NCBI RefSeq assembly: GCF_003367705.1
Contig: NZ_CP031425.1
Coordinates: 434,001-498,000 of the forward strand
Origin: Microbacterium foliorum
GTDB lineage: Bacteria; Actinomycetota; Actinomycetes; Actinomycetales; Microbacteriaceae
DNA: 64,000 nt
Direction of reading: 5' to 3'
Part shown: in pieces, positions 42,255 through 50,338 of the stretch
Numbering within the stretch: the first letter of the stretch is position 1
How the letters are laid out: each line of letters begins with the position of its first letter
The notes under the pieces: model-generated
Database searches by the model: none
What the model saw: the letters and a program-made list of their open reading frames with translations, nothing else
What the model was told of the DNA's origin: nothing
Program-made: the position numbers and the translations under genes

Positions 42255-44543
42255 ATGCCCAAGAACAAGAAGCCCCGCGGCGGACGTCCCGCCGCCAATT
42301 TCGAGCCGCGCTACGGCGCGAACAAGACCTCGTTCCACGACCGCCACGCCGGCGGCCGTGACGCCGGGCGTCCCGAGCGCGGTGCGCGAGCGGATGCCGG
42401 CGATCGCCGCAGCGCTCCCGCCGCCGGCGGCTACGACCGTCGCCCCGGCAGCCGCAGCGTCGGACACCGCGGGTACCGCCCGGCGGAGGCCGAGGCCGGT
42501 GCCCCCAAGCAGCGCTGGAACGCACAGGAGCGTGCGGGTCGCGACGAGGCTCGCGGCATCCGCAACCGCGCCGAGTCCGGCCGCCGCGAGACCCCGCACC
42601 ACCGCGGCGACGAGCGCACCGAGCGTCCCCGCTTCAGCGACCGCTCCTCGACCGGTGCGCGTCGATTCGACGACCGCCCGACCCGCGCCGGCGGACGCGA
42701 CGAGCGTCCTCGCTTCGACCGCGACGACCGCCCGCGTCGTGACGACCGCGGCGGGCAGCGTCCCACCGGTCCCGGCACCTACCGCGACGAGCGCGGCGGC
42801 CAGCGCGACGAGCGTCCGCGCCGTGACGATCGCGGTGCAGGCACGCAGCGTCAGGGCTTCCGCGACAACGACCACCGCGATGGCGGCCGTCCCGTTCGCG
42901 ACGACCGTCGCGGACAGCGTCCGACCGGTCCCGGAAGCTACCGCGACGAGCGCGGCGGCCGTGACGACCGCGGCGGTCAGCGCTTCGGTCGTGACGAGCG
43001 TCCGCGTCGTGACGACCGCGGTTCCGGTGCGCCGAGCCGCGGCGCGGAGCGCCCGGAGCGCTCTTACGATGCCGACCGTGCCCGCCGCGCCTTCGATCGC
43101 GACCGCACGCAGCGGTCGTTCGAGGGCGGCCGCGACGAGCGTTCGCGTCCGTCGACCGGTGGCGCATACCGGGCCGACCGCGTGCGCCCGCTGACCTCCG
43201 ACACCCGCGGGCGTCCGAGCCGCAACGAGCGTCCGAGCCGCAACGACTGGAACGCGACTCCTGCCGCCGCGCCGAGCAAGAAGTTCGAGCAGGGCGATGA
43301 CGTCGTGCACGAGCGCCTCGAGGCGAAGTCGGTGGCGGCCGTCGAGGTCGATGGTGTGACCTTCGGCGATCTCGGACTCGGCTCCAACATCGTCGACACC
43401 CTCGTGGGCATGGGGGCGGCCACGCCGTTCCCGATCCAGGCGGCCAGCATCCCGGCCGTGCTCGCGGGTCGCGACGTGCTCGCCCGCGGCCGTACCGGTT
43501 CGGGCAAGACCATCGCCTTCGGCGCGCCGCTCGTCGAGCGCGTCCTGCAGTCCCAGGCCGGCAAGCGCCGTGAGTTCGGCCGGTCGCCGCGCGCGATCAT
43601 CCTCGCGCCGACCCGCGAACTCGCCCTGCAGATCGACCGCACCATTCAGCCGATCGCGCGCAGCGTGGGCCTGTTCACCACCCAGATCTACGGTGGCGTG
43701 CCCCAGGGACGTCAGGTGGGCGCACTGAAGAAGGGCGTCGACATCGTCATCGGCACGCCCGGTCGTGTCGAGGACCTCATCAACCAGGGCAAGCTCGATC
43801 TGTCGGACTGCCGCATCGCGGTGCTCGACGAGGCCGACCACATGTGCGAGCTCGGATTCGTCGAGCCCGTGCAGCGCATCCTGCGGCACACCGCCGACGG
43901 CAGCCAGAAGCTGCTGTTCTCGGCCACGCTCGACCGCGAGGTCGCGGCGCTGGTCGACGAGTTCCTCGTCGATCCTGCCGTCTACGAGGTCGCCGGTGAA
44001 GACCAGGACTCGAGCACCATCGAGCACCGCGTGCTCGTCATCGAGCACCGCGACAAGGCCGACATCCTCACCTCGCTCGTCGACCGCGACGGCAAGACCC
44101 TCGTCTTCGCCCGCACCCGCGCCTACGCCGACATGCTGGCGGAGCAGTTCGACGATGCCGGCATCCCGGCCGTCTCGCTGCACGGCGACCTGAACCAGGC
44201 CAAGCGCACGCGCAACCTCGAGCGTCTGACCTCGGGCCGCGTGAACGTGCTCGTCGCGACGGATGTCGCCGCCCGCGGCATCCACGTCGACGACATCGAC
44301 CTGGTCGTCCAGGCCGATGCCCCCGACGAGTACAAGACGTACCTGCACCGCTCCGGCCGCACCGGTCGCGCCGGTCGCTCGGGACGTGTGGTGACGCTGA
44401 TCACACGCCAGCGTCAGCGCCGGATGACGGAGCTGCTGGAGCGCGCCGAGATCGAGGCACCGTTCGAGAACGCGCGCCTGAACGACGACCTGATCGAGGA
44501 GATCGCCGGCCGCGTGCCGACCGCGGCAGACCTCACGGCCTGA
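42255..44543 (+). CDS. DEAD-box ATP-dependent RNA helicase with long disordered N-terminus
   Basis: 762 residues. The first roughly 350 residues are an Arg/Gly/Asp-rich low-complexity region with repeats such as DDRGGQRPTGPG and RDERGG. The helicase core follows: Q motif TPFPIQAASIPAVL (about residue 390), motif I GRTGSGKT, PTRELALQ, DEAD box VLDEADHM (about 523), SAT LLFSATLD, VAARGIHVDDIDLV and HRSGRTGRAG (about 698). RNA remodelling, ribosome assembly or mRNA decay in the cold are usual roles. RGG-like tails bind RNA and promote condensates; placing this at the N-terminus is less common than the C-terminus. Terminator follows. Confidence 0.95.
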   Translation: MPKNKKPRGGRPAANFEPRYGANKTSFHDRHAGGRDAGRPERGARADAGDRRSAPAAGGYDRRPGSRSVGHRGYRPAEAEAGAPKQRWNAQERAGRDEARGIRNRAESGRRETPHHRGDERTERPRFSDRSSTGARRFDDRPTRAGGRDERPRFDRDDRPRRDDRGGQRPTGPGTYRDERGGQRDERPRRDDRGAGTQRQGFRDNDHRDGGRPVRDDRRGQRPTGPGSYRDERGGRDDRGGQRFGRDERPRRDDRGSGAPSRGAERPERSYDADRARRAFDRDRTQRSFEGGRDERSRPSTGGAYRADRVRPLTSDTRGRPSRNERPSRNDWNATPAAAPSKKFEQGDDVVHERLEAKSVAAVEVDGVTFGDLGLGSNIVDTLVGMGAATPFPIQAASIPAVLAGRDVLARGRTGSGKTIAFGAPLVERVLQSQAGKRREFGRSPRAIILAPTRELALQIDRTIQPIARSVGLFTTQIYGGVPQGRQVGALKKGVDIVIGTPGRVEDLINQGKLDLSDCRIAVLDEADHMCELGFVEPVQRILRHTADGSQKLLFSATLDREVAALVDEFLVDPAVYEVAGEDQDSSTIEHRVLVIEHRDKADILTSLVDRDGKTLVFARTRAYADMLAEQFDDAGIPAVSLHGDLNQAKRTRNLERLTSGRVNVLVATDVAARGIHVDDIDLVVQADAPDEYKTYLHRSGRTGRAGRSGRVVTLITRQRQRRMTELLERAEIEAPFENARLNDDLIEEIAGRVPTAADLTA

Positions 44544-44550
44544 TCGCTCG

Positions 44551-44589
44551 AAGGCCCCGTCTCCGCATCTGCGGCGGCGGGGCCTTTTT
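44551..44589 (+). terminator. Intrinsic terminator of the helicase gene
   Basis: AAGGCCCCG (44551-44559) and CGGGGCCTT (44578-44586) form the stem and TTT continues after it, a classic rho-independent terminator. Confidence 0.88.
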
Positions 44590-44622
44590 CGTGGCGTGCC
44601 CCGTCTCTCCGGGAGGAGATCC

Positions 44623-44710
44623 ACCCGTCGGGAGGAGGATCTCAGGCGGCGAGTCCGCCCGACGGGCAGTTCTCCTCCCGACGGGTGCACGGTGCGGTGC
44701 ACGGTGCGGC
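44623..44710. repeat. 15-bp inverted repeat plus short tandem repeat
   Basis: ACCCGTCGGGAGGAG (44623-44637) is perfectly inverted as CTCCTCCCGACGGGT (44672-44686) around a 34-base centre, and directly after it GTGCACGGTGCG is repeated twice (44686-44709). A shorter GGGAGGAG copy also precedes at 44611. Lies between the helicase and YaeQ genes; role unknown. Confidence 0.65.
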
Positions 44711-44730
44711 GCAGTGCGCGGGAGCCCGCG

Positions 44731-45270
44731 TCAGCCGAGTCGGTGCTCGTGGATCGCGGTGGTCAGCGTCGTGCCGTTGAGGTCGAGATAGAGCACCTGC
44801 TCGGTGACGGTGAGGGTCATCGTGTTGCGACGCGCGAGGAGGGGCGCGGCCGAATCCACGAAGCCGGGGTCGAAGCTGAAGACGCGGAGGTCTTCGGAAC
44901 GGTGGATGCGCTTGTCGGCCCACGGAGCCATGACCTTCGCCGGGTCGCGGTGCGTGTACACGACGGTGCGCTCGGCGAGCCGGGATCCGTAGTGCAGGCG
45001 TTCGGCATCCGGCGCTCCGACCTCGATCCAGGCCGTGGTGCTGCCGGTGAGATCGCGCACGAGCACGGCCGGCTCGTCGGTCTGCGAGATGCCGCCGCCG
45101 AAGGTGATGCCCTCGGTGAACTCGAGTCCGTATGCCAGCACGCGCGTCAGCATGTAGGCGTCGGTCTCTGACGGATGCCGGGCGACACGCAGCGAGTAGT
45201 CGTCGTAGACGCCACGATCCATGTCGGCCAACTGGACGTCGAACGTGTGCATCGTGGAGCCGGTAGCCAT
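44731..45270 (-). CDS. YaeQ family protein
   Basis: 179 residues. The N-terminal segment FDVQLADMDRGVYDDYSLRV followed by ARHPSETDAYMLTRVLAYGL is diagnostic of YaeQ, a PD-(D/E)XK-fold protein. YaeQ was reported to suppress RfaH loss, but its biochemical function is unsettled. Ends HEHRLG. ATG at 45270 has TAGGCT eight bases upstream. Confidence 0.93.
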   Translation of the reverse strand: MATGSTMHTFDVQLADMDRGVYDDYSLRVARHPSETDAYMLTRVLAYGLEFTEGITFGGGISQTDEPAVLVRDLTGSTTAWIEVGAPDAERLHYGSRLAERTVVYTHRDPAKVMAPWADKRIHRSEDLRVFSFDPGFVDSAAPLLARRNTMTLTVTEQVLYLDLNGTTLTTAIHEHRLG

Positions 45271-45337
45271 AACGACCGAGCCTACGCGCCCTGGACGCCC
45301 TCGCCGGACCTCGACCGATCACTCGACCGGCGGAGCC

Positions 45338-45526
45338 CTATCGCGACGATGCCGACGCTGTACCTCGGTCGCCGAGCAGCACGATCCCGATCAGCACGAA
45401 GGAGGCACCGAGGGCTGCCGCCCCCACCATCACGAGCGTCGAGCCCCCGCCGAGCGGCATCAGCGTGCCGAAGACGGTCGCGGCGAGACCGGCGAGGAAC
45501 AGCAGGGCGACGTATGCGCGGAACAT
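45338..45526 (-). CDS. Small two-TM membrane protein
   Basis: 62 residues, two hydrophobic helices (about 3-23 and 29-51) joined by a Gly-rich turn (PLGGGST) and a Ser/Arg tail. Start ATG at 45526 has TAGGTT seven bases upstream. No family recognised. The same frame remains open upstream through the radical SAM gene but without support. Confidence 0.6.
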   Translation of the reverse strand: MFRAYVALLFLAGLAATVFGTLMPLGGGSTLVMVGAAALGASFVLIGIVLLGDRGTASASSR

Positions 45527-45609
45527 GCAGTCCAACCTAACGGGATGCTCGGCGCGCACACGCCCGGTGACGCCGCCAGAGTTCCGGAGCGACGGCGCGT
45601 CAGCGCGCG

Positions 45610-47703
45610 TCAGAACAGCATCGGCTGCGCGGGCGCGGCAGGCGGCGCGACGGCGGGCGCCGGGCGTCCGTGCGGGGCGGACGAGCGGATGCCGCGCACC
45701 GGATAGTCGTCTTCGTGCTCGGCGTCGAGGCCGTGCATCCGGATCAGCGGACGCACCCTCTTGCCGAGCCACTGCCGATAGCCCTTCGGGGCTTCGGCGG
45801 AGACCCCCGGATACAGCCCGCGATACGACGACAGCAGATCCGGGCGGTACTCGCCCAGCCACTGCATGAACCAGGGTTTCACGCCCGCGCGAAGGTGCAG
45901 CGCGCCGTAGACGACGCGACTCGCGCCCGCCTCCTTGATACGGTGCAGTGCGGTGTCGAGCGCCTCCACCGAATCCGTCATGTGGGGCATGATCGGCATC
46001 AGGAACACCGTGACACGGAACCCGGCATCGCGCAGAGCCCGCACCGTGTCGAGCCGCGCCTGCGTCGTCGGCGTGCCCGGCTCGATGGCCTTCTGCAGCT
46101 CGTCGTCGTACATCGCGATCGACATCTGGATGTCGACGGGCACGCGCTGCGCGGCCGCGACCAGCAGAGGGATGTCGCGACGGATCAGCGTGCCCTTCGT
46201 GAGGATCGACATCGGTGTTCCCGACGTGGCCAGCGCGTCGATGATCCCCGGCATCAGTCGGTAGCGCCCCTCGGCCCGCTGATACGGGTCGGTGTTGGTG
46301 CCCAGTGCGACGGTCTCGTGCTGCCAGCTGCCCTTGCGCAGCTCCTTCTGCAGAACCTCGACCACGTTGGTCTTGACCACGATCTGCGAATCGAAGTCCG
46401 CCCCGCCGTCGAGGTCGAGGTACTCGTGCGTCCCTCGGGCGAAGCAGTTGTGGCTGACGACCCCGTTGGCGATGAAGTCTCCTGTGCCGGTCGTGATATC
46501 GAGCAGTTCCTGCTCTCCCGGGATCGGCGTGATCTCGATGACCCTCAGATCGGCGACGCTCTTCACCGCGGTCCCCTCTATGGAGAGCTTGCGAGTGATC
46601 GCCGGCGAGCAGATCGCGAAGAATCGCTGGCGGCTGGGGAGGCCGCCGACGACACGGACGCAACGAACGCCGCTGGGGCGCGGATCTTCGACGACATGCG
46701 GAATCGCGAAAATCCGCAAACCGCGTGCGATCAGCGCGATGATCTCTGCGTCCTTGTTCGAGATCCGCAGGACGCCCTGCGAGCAGCTTCCCTCCGCGTC
46801 GAAGATGCCGGCGAGAAACCCCGCGTACCAGTCGGCGTCCGGAGCGTCGGGCGTCTCCACGAGCGACTCGACGGTCTCGACATGATGCCTGGCGGCGGTG
46901 TGGATCGCGTCCGCAGCGCTGCGCGTATTGGTGGCGACCGCGAAGGGGCGGGTCCTGGTCGGCACGCCTTCATCGTCGAGGAATCGCCGAGTTCGCTCGA
47001 GGGCTTCGTCATCGATCAGCGCGAGGCGAAAGCTGTGTATCTCGCGGGTTCGGGACTCGCTCGGATAGGTGCCGTGGAAGATCGTCCCGTCGCCGCGGAT
47101 CATTCCCGAGAGGTAACCCCGACGGTATCCGGATGAGAGCGCATCGATCGACGACCCGGCGGATCCGATTCCGAACCCCATGAGCCGATTGTTCGTCGTG
47201 AGATGTGGACGTTTCCCGGAATCAGCATCTGCGACATGCTTCCACCCGCGCTCAGTGAGGAACCGATGATCCCCGCTCGCAACGAGTTCGGTCCCATCCG
47301 CAAGCGTGACCCTATGCGCCTGTTTCCGCGTCGCCCACTTCGCCCGGATCTTGGTGCGAACGTAGCGGCGATAGCTGCCTTGCCGCTCGGTGCCGATGAT
47401 CTCGTCACCGATCTCGAGGGCACGCAGGGGCCGCTGGCGGCCATCGGCGCAAAGGATCAAGGTGTCGGGGGATAGGCAGTAGACGCAGGCATGGCTGCAT
47501 CCCCGGTACGGGTTGATCGTCCAGGCGAACGGCATCCGCGAGGCGCCGGGGACGTGGTTGAGCGCGGACTTCGACAGCACCTCATGGAACGTCATGCCGG
47601 CGAACTCGGGCGTGGTCACCGTGCGCAGCACGCTCGACCGGTCTTCGAGCCCCGGGAGAGCCCCGGAGTCGACATCGCCGACCTTCTGACCTTGCCACCT
47701 CAT
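45610..47703 (-). CDS. Rv2578c-family radical SAM protein containing an intein
   Basis: 697 residues as translated; removal of the 344-residue intein leaves 353, the family length. N-extein MRWQGQKVGD...ALPGLEDRSSVLRTV and TFHEVLSKSALNHVPGASRM match Rv2578c. The cluster motif is C69-x3-C73-x2-C76 (CSHACVYC): Cys76 is also residue 1 of the intein, and the Cys after the intein (CFARGTHEYLDLD) restores the motif on splicing, so activity depends on splicing. C-extein has the SPL-like barrel (VALGTNTDPYQRAEGRYRL, SILTKGTLIRRD). The family is related to spore photoproduct lyase and in mycobacteria is reported to be in the SOS regulon. ATG at 47703; no clear ribosome binding site. Divergent from the VanY-like gene across an SOS-like box. 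Confidence 0.93.
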   Translation of the reverse strand: MRWQGQKVGDVDSGALPGLEDRSSVLRTVTTPEFAGMTFHEVLSKSALNHVPGASRMPFAWTINPYRGCSHACVYCLSPDTLILCADGRQRPLRALEIGDEIIGTERQGSYRRYVRTKIRAKWATRKQAHRVTLADGTELVASGDHRFLTERGWKHVADADSGKRPHLTTNNRLMGFGIGSAGSSIDALSSGYRRGYLSGMIRGDGTIFHGTYPSESRTREIHSFRLALIDDEALERTRRFLDDEGVPTRTRPFAVATNTRSAADAIHTAARHHVETVESLVETPDAPDADWYAGFLAGIFDAEGSCSQGVLRISNKDAEIIALIARGLRIFAIPHVVEDPRPSGVRCVRVVGGLPSRQRFFAICSPAITRKLSIEGTAVKSVADLRVIEITPIPGEQELLDITTGTGDFIANGVVSHNCFARGTHEYLDLDGGADFDSQIVVKTNVVEVLQKELRKGSWQHETVALGTNTDPYQRAEGRYRLMPGIIDALATSGTPMSILTKGTLIRRDIPLLVAAAQRVPVDIQMSIAMYDDELQKAIEPGTPTTQARLDTVRALRDAGFRVTVFLMPIMPHMTDSVEALDTALHRIKEAGASRVVYGALHLRAGVKPWFMQWLGEYRPDLLSSYRGLYPGVSAEAPKGYRQWLGKRVRPLIRMHGLDAEHEDDYPVRGIRSSAPHGRPAPAVAPPAAPAQPMLF
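46447..47478 (-). mobile_element. Intein with LAGLIDADG homing endonuclease (344 residues)
   Basis: In-frame protein insertion of exactly 1032 bp. Block A CLSPDTLILCADG, block B ASGDHRFLTERGW with the conserved His, two LAGLIDADG helices GYLSGMIRGDG and GFLAGIFDAEG, block F ELLDITTGTGDFIANG, block G VVSHN then Cys+1. All splicing residues (Cys1, block B His, penultimate His, Asn, Cys+1) are present, so splicing should work. Both endonuclease acidic residues (D of RGDG, D/E of FDAEG) are kept, so homing may still be active. Base composition in this stretch is visibly less GC-rich than its surroundings, as expected for a mobile insertion. Confidence 0.93.
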
Positions 47704-47712
47704 GCATTCATT

Positions 47713-47760
47713 CGAACATAAGAACGATGGATGCGTCAACCCGAGCGGACATATGTTCGA
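47713..47760. promoter_or_regulatory. SOS (LexA)-like boxes in the radical SAM / VanY divergent promoter
   Basis: CGGACATATGTTCG (47746-47759) differs at one position from the actinobacterial LexA box CGAAC-N4-GTTCG. A weaker half site CGAACATAAGAACG (47713-47726) lies nearer the radical SAM start. The flanking GACAAT-type promoter of the plus-strand gene follows directly. Confidence 0.55.
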
Positions 47761-47784
47761 GCAGACTTAAGGGACAATGGAGGC

Positions 47785-48720
47785 ATGCATCTTCCGCCGC
47801 AGCCTCAGCATGCGGCGACCCGGTCCCCGGCACGAGGGCCGGCGCTGCCGGTCGGACTCGCGGTGACCGCCATCGGCATCCTGCTCTCGCTCGCCTCGGC
47901 GCCCGTCGCGATCTCGGCCGCAGACGATCCGGGAATGCCTGAGCCGGTCGTCGCGCAGGAGGTGCCGGCCGTGGAGGTCGGTGCGACCACTGCGGCCGAC
48001 CCGTGCGCCGAGCCGAGCGTGCTCGAGGCGATCTCGGTCGCCGACGACGCGGCGATCATCGCCGGGTTCGGTGGTGGGGAGGGCTTTCGGGCGGCCGTGA
48101 TCGCGGGGAACGCGCCGTGCATCGCTCTCGACGACCCGGCGCACGTGTGGGTCGTGGTCAACAAGGCGCGTCCGCTGACCCCCCTCGATTTCGCGCCGTC
48201 GCCTCTCGCCGACATCCCGGTGCAGATGACGACGCGTTCGGGCCAGGCTCGCGCCGATGTCGCCGCCGCGGTGGGAGAGATGGCCGCGGCGGCCGACTCC
48301 GAGGGGGCGGGGCGCATCGGAGCGAACAACGGATACCGGTCGTACGACCTGCAGGTCGCGACCCATGCCTCGCATGTGCGCACCGACGGCCAGGCGGGCG
48401 CCGATGCGTCGTCGGCGCGGGCGGGCCACAGCGAACATCAGACCGGGCTCGCGATCGACCTCGTGGCGTGCGAGTCGTCCTGCGGTGCGATCGAGTCGTT
48501 CGGCGCGACCGCGCAGGGCGACTGGATCGCGGCGAACGCGTGGGAGTACGGCTTCATCGTGCGGTACGAGCAGGTGGGCTCGGGGATCACCGGATACAAG
48601 CCGGAACCGTGGCATCTCCGCTACGTCGGGCGGGAGCTCGCCGCGGCCTACCACCAGGGTGGATATCACACGCTCGAGGAGTTCTTCGGGCTTCCCGCGG
48701 CTCCCGATTACATCCACTGA
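47785..48720 (+). CDS. D-alanyl-D-alanine carboxypeptidase (VanY/M15B-like), exported
   Basis: 311 residues. An N-terminal hydrophobic segment (PVGLAVTAIGILLSLASAPV, about residues 22-41) acts as signal peptide or anchor. The M15B catalytic domain has NNGYRSYDLQ, the zinc motif SEHQTGLAIDL (His and Asp ligands; SxHxxGxAxD) and the final ligand in KPEPWHLRYVG (EPWHxR). Cleaves D-Ala-D-Ala peptide stems outside the membrane in cell-wall remodelling. ATG at 47785 has GACAAT exactly six bases upstream. Confidence 0.92.
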   Translation: MHLPPQPQHAATRSPARGPALPVGLAVTAIGILLSLASAPVAISAADDPGMPEPVVAQEVPAVEVGATTAADPCAEPSVLEAISVADDAAIIAGFGGGEGFRAAVIAGNAPCIALDDPAHVWVVVNKARPLTPLDFAPSPLADIPVQMTTRSGQARADVAAAVGEMAAAADSEGAGRIGANNGYRSYDLQVATHASHVRTDGQAGADASSARAGHSEHQTGLAIDLVACESSCGAIESFGATAQGDWIAANAWEYGFIVRYEQVGSGITGYKPEPWHLRYVGRELAAAYHQGGYHTLEEFFGLPAAPDYIH

Positions 48721-48883
48721 TCACCCGCGGATGCCGGTCGCGACGACCTCATTGCGGCATCCGACAATCGCGGTACCCAGTGTCACCGAATGTGGGATGC
48801 ATTCTCACAACGTGCTGTCGTGGTGTCGGTGAACCGGCATAGACTCGCCGGAGCAAAGACGCACCAACGCTCAGGAGGACGCC

Positions 48884-50047
48884 ATGGAACGCGACATCTA
48901 CGAAGAGGATCACGAGGCATTCCGCGACCTCGTCAAGGATTTCGTCAAGCGCCACGTCACGCACGAGACGATCGAGAAGTGGGATGCCGACGGTGAGGTC
49001 GACCGCGCGACCATGCTCGCCGCGGGAGAGGCCGGGATCATCGGACTCTCCGTGCCCGAGGAGTTCGGCGGCGCCGGGATGCTGCAGGACTTCCGCTTCC
49101 GCGCGGTCGTGAACGAAGAGGTCATCGCCGCCGGCGCGGGCTCGCTCGCGGGTGCCTTCGGCATCCAGGACGACCTCGCCGTGCCGTACCTCGTGCACAT
49201 GGGCACGCAGGAGCAGAAGGCCAAGTGGCTGCCCCGCATGGCCACCGGCGAGGTGATCGGCGCCCTCGCGATGACCGAGCCCGGCGCCGGGTCCGACTTG
49301 CGCGGAATCAAGACGACGGCGAAGAAGACCGACGGCGGGTACATCGTCAACGGCGCGAAGACCTTCATCTCGTCGGGGGCCACCGCCGACCTCGTCGTCA
49401 CGTTCGTCAAGACCGGTGAGGGCAACCGTCCCGATGCGTTCAGCCTGGTGCTGCTCGAAGACGGGATGGAGGGGTTCGAGCACGGCAAGAAGCTCCACAA
49501 GATGGGCTTCCAGGGGCACGACACGGCCGAGCTCTCGTTCAGCGACGTCTTCGTCCCCGACGAGAACCTCATCGGCGGTGTCGAGGGCAAGGGCTTCGTG
49601 CAGCTGATGATGAACCTGCCTCTGGAGCGCCTGTCGATCGGTGTCGCCGGCGCCGCAGCCGCGCAGGCCGCGCTCGACTGGACCGTCGCCTACACGAAGG
49701 ACCGCGAGGCGTTCGGCGAGCGGATCATCGACTTCCAGAACACCCGCTTCAAGATCGCGGACATGGCGACGACGGTCGACGCGCTCTGGGCATACGTCGA
49801 CCGCGCGCTGCTGGCCTATTCGCAGGGGAAGCTCTCGGCCGAGGAGGCCGCGAAGGTGAAGTTCTGGGCGACCGAGCGCGAGTGGGAAGTGCTCGACACC
49901 GGCGTGCAGCTGCACGGTGGCTACGGCTACATCACCGAGTACCCGATCGCGCGCGCCTTCCTCGACGCCCGCGTGCACCGCATCTACGGCGGCACGAACG
50001 AGATCATGCGTGAGATCGTCGGCCGTCAGATCGCCGGCAAGCGCTGA
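48884..50047 (+). CDS. Acyl-CoA dehydrogenase
   Basis: 387 residues, full-length FAD enzyme. FAD/substrate region ALAMTEPGAGSDLRGIKTTA, C-terminal helices with QLHGGYGYITEYPIAR and RIYGGTNEIMREIVGRQIAG. The position that holds the catalytic Glu in medium-chain enzymes (IYEGT) is Gly here; the base is instead expected from LPLERLS (about residue 250), as in long-chain and isovaleryl-CoA dehydrogenases. Likely beta-oxidation or branched-chain degradation. Ribosome binding site CAGGAGG; TAGACT is a -10 candidate near 48841. Confidence 0.94.
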   Translation: MERDIYEEDHEAFRDLVKDFVKRHVTHETIEKWDADGEVDRATMLAAGEAGIIGLSVPEEFGGAGMLQDFRFRAVVNEEVIAAGAGSLAGAFGIQDDLAVPYLVHMGTQEQKAKWLPRMATGEVIGALAMTEPGAGSDLRGIKTTAKKTDGGYIVNGAKTFISSGATADLVVTFVKTGEGNRPDAFSLVLLEDGMEGFEHGKKLHKMGFQGHDTAELSFSDVFVPDENLIGGVEGKGFVQLMMNLPLERLSIGVAGAAAAQAALDWTVAYTKDREAFGERIIDFQNTRFKIADMATTVDALWAYVDRALLAYSQGKLSAEEAAKVKFWATEREWEVLDTGVQLHGGYGYITEYPIARAFLDARVHRIYGGTNEIMREIVGRQIAGKR

Positions 50048-50059
50048 CGCAGATCACGA

Positions 50060-50093
50060 GAGGGGCCCCGGATGCCAGCATCCGGGGCCCCTC
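50060..50093 (+). terminator. Terminator of the acyl-CoA dehydrogenase gene
   Basis: GAGGGGCCCCGGATGC (50060-50075) and GCATCCGGGGCCCCTC (50078-50093) are perfectly complementary, giving a strong hairpin shortly after the stop. Confidence 0.85.
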
Positions 50094-50239
50094 TGCGTCG
50101 CGGTCGGTCGGCCGGCCGTCGGAGCGAGGCGGCCCTGTGCCCTGGGCACGGCTTCGGAGGGCAGGAGAGACGCGCCGGGGTCGGAGGTCGGCGAACGGCG
50201 CGCCTCGCGCCGGCATCCGAAACTGTGCCCGGCCGGGGC

Positions 50240-50334
50240 GACCAGGATCGGACAGGAGGACCGGATCTGGAGCGGAGGACCGGATCTGGACAGGACGACC
50301 GGATCTGAACAGGGCGACCCGGGTCTGGCCAGGG
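50240..50334. repeat. Five tandem 19-bp repeats
   Basis: Units GACCAGGATCGGACAGGAG, GACCGGATCTGGAGCGGAG, GACCGGATCTGGACAGGAC, GACCGGATCTGAACAGGGC and GACCCGGGTCTGGCCAGGG lie back to back (50240, 50259, 50278, 50297, 50316). The period is not a multiple of three and the array ends four bases before the stop of the minus-strand ECF S gene, so it is non-coding. Confidence 0.85.
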
Positions 50335-50338
50335 TCTG

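Noticed and set aside
42009..44702. A very long open frame opposite the DEAD-box helicase gene on the minus strand
   Set aside because: Protein is low-complexity (Ala, Arg, Val, Thr) and mirrors the codons of the helicase; the plus strand has all helicase motifs.
50240..50334. Tandem repeats as a CRISPR array
   Set aside because: The 19-bp units are contiguous with no unique spacers and there are no cas genes.
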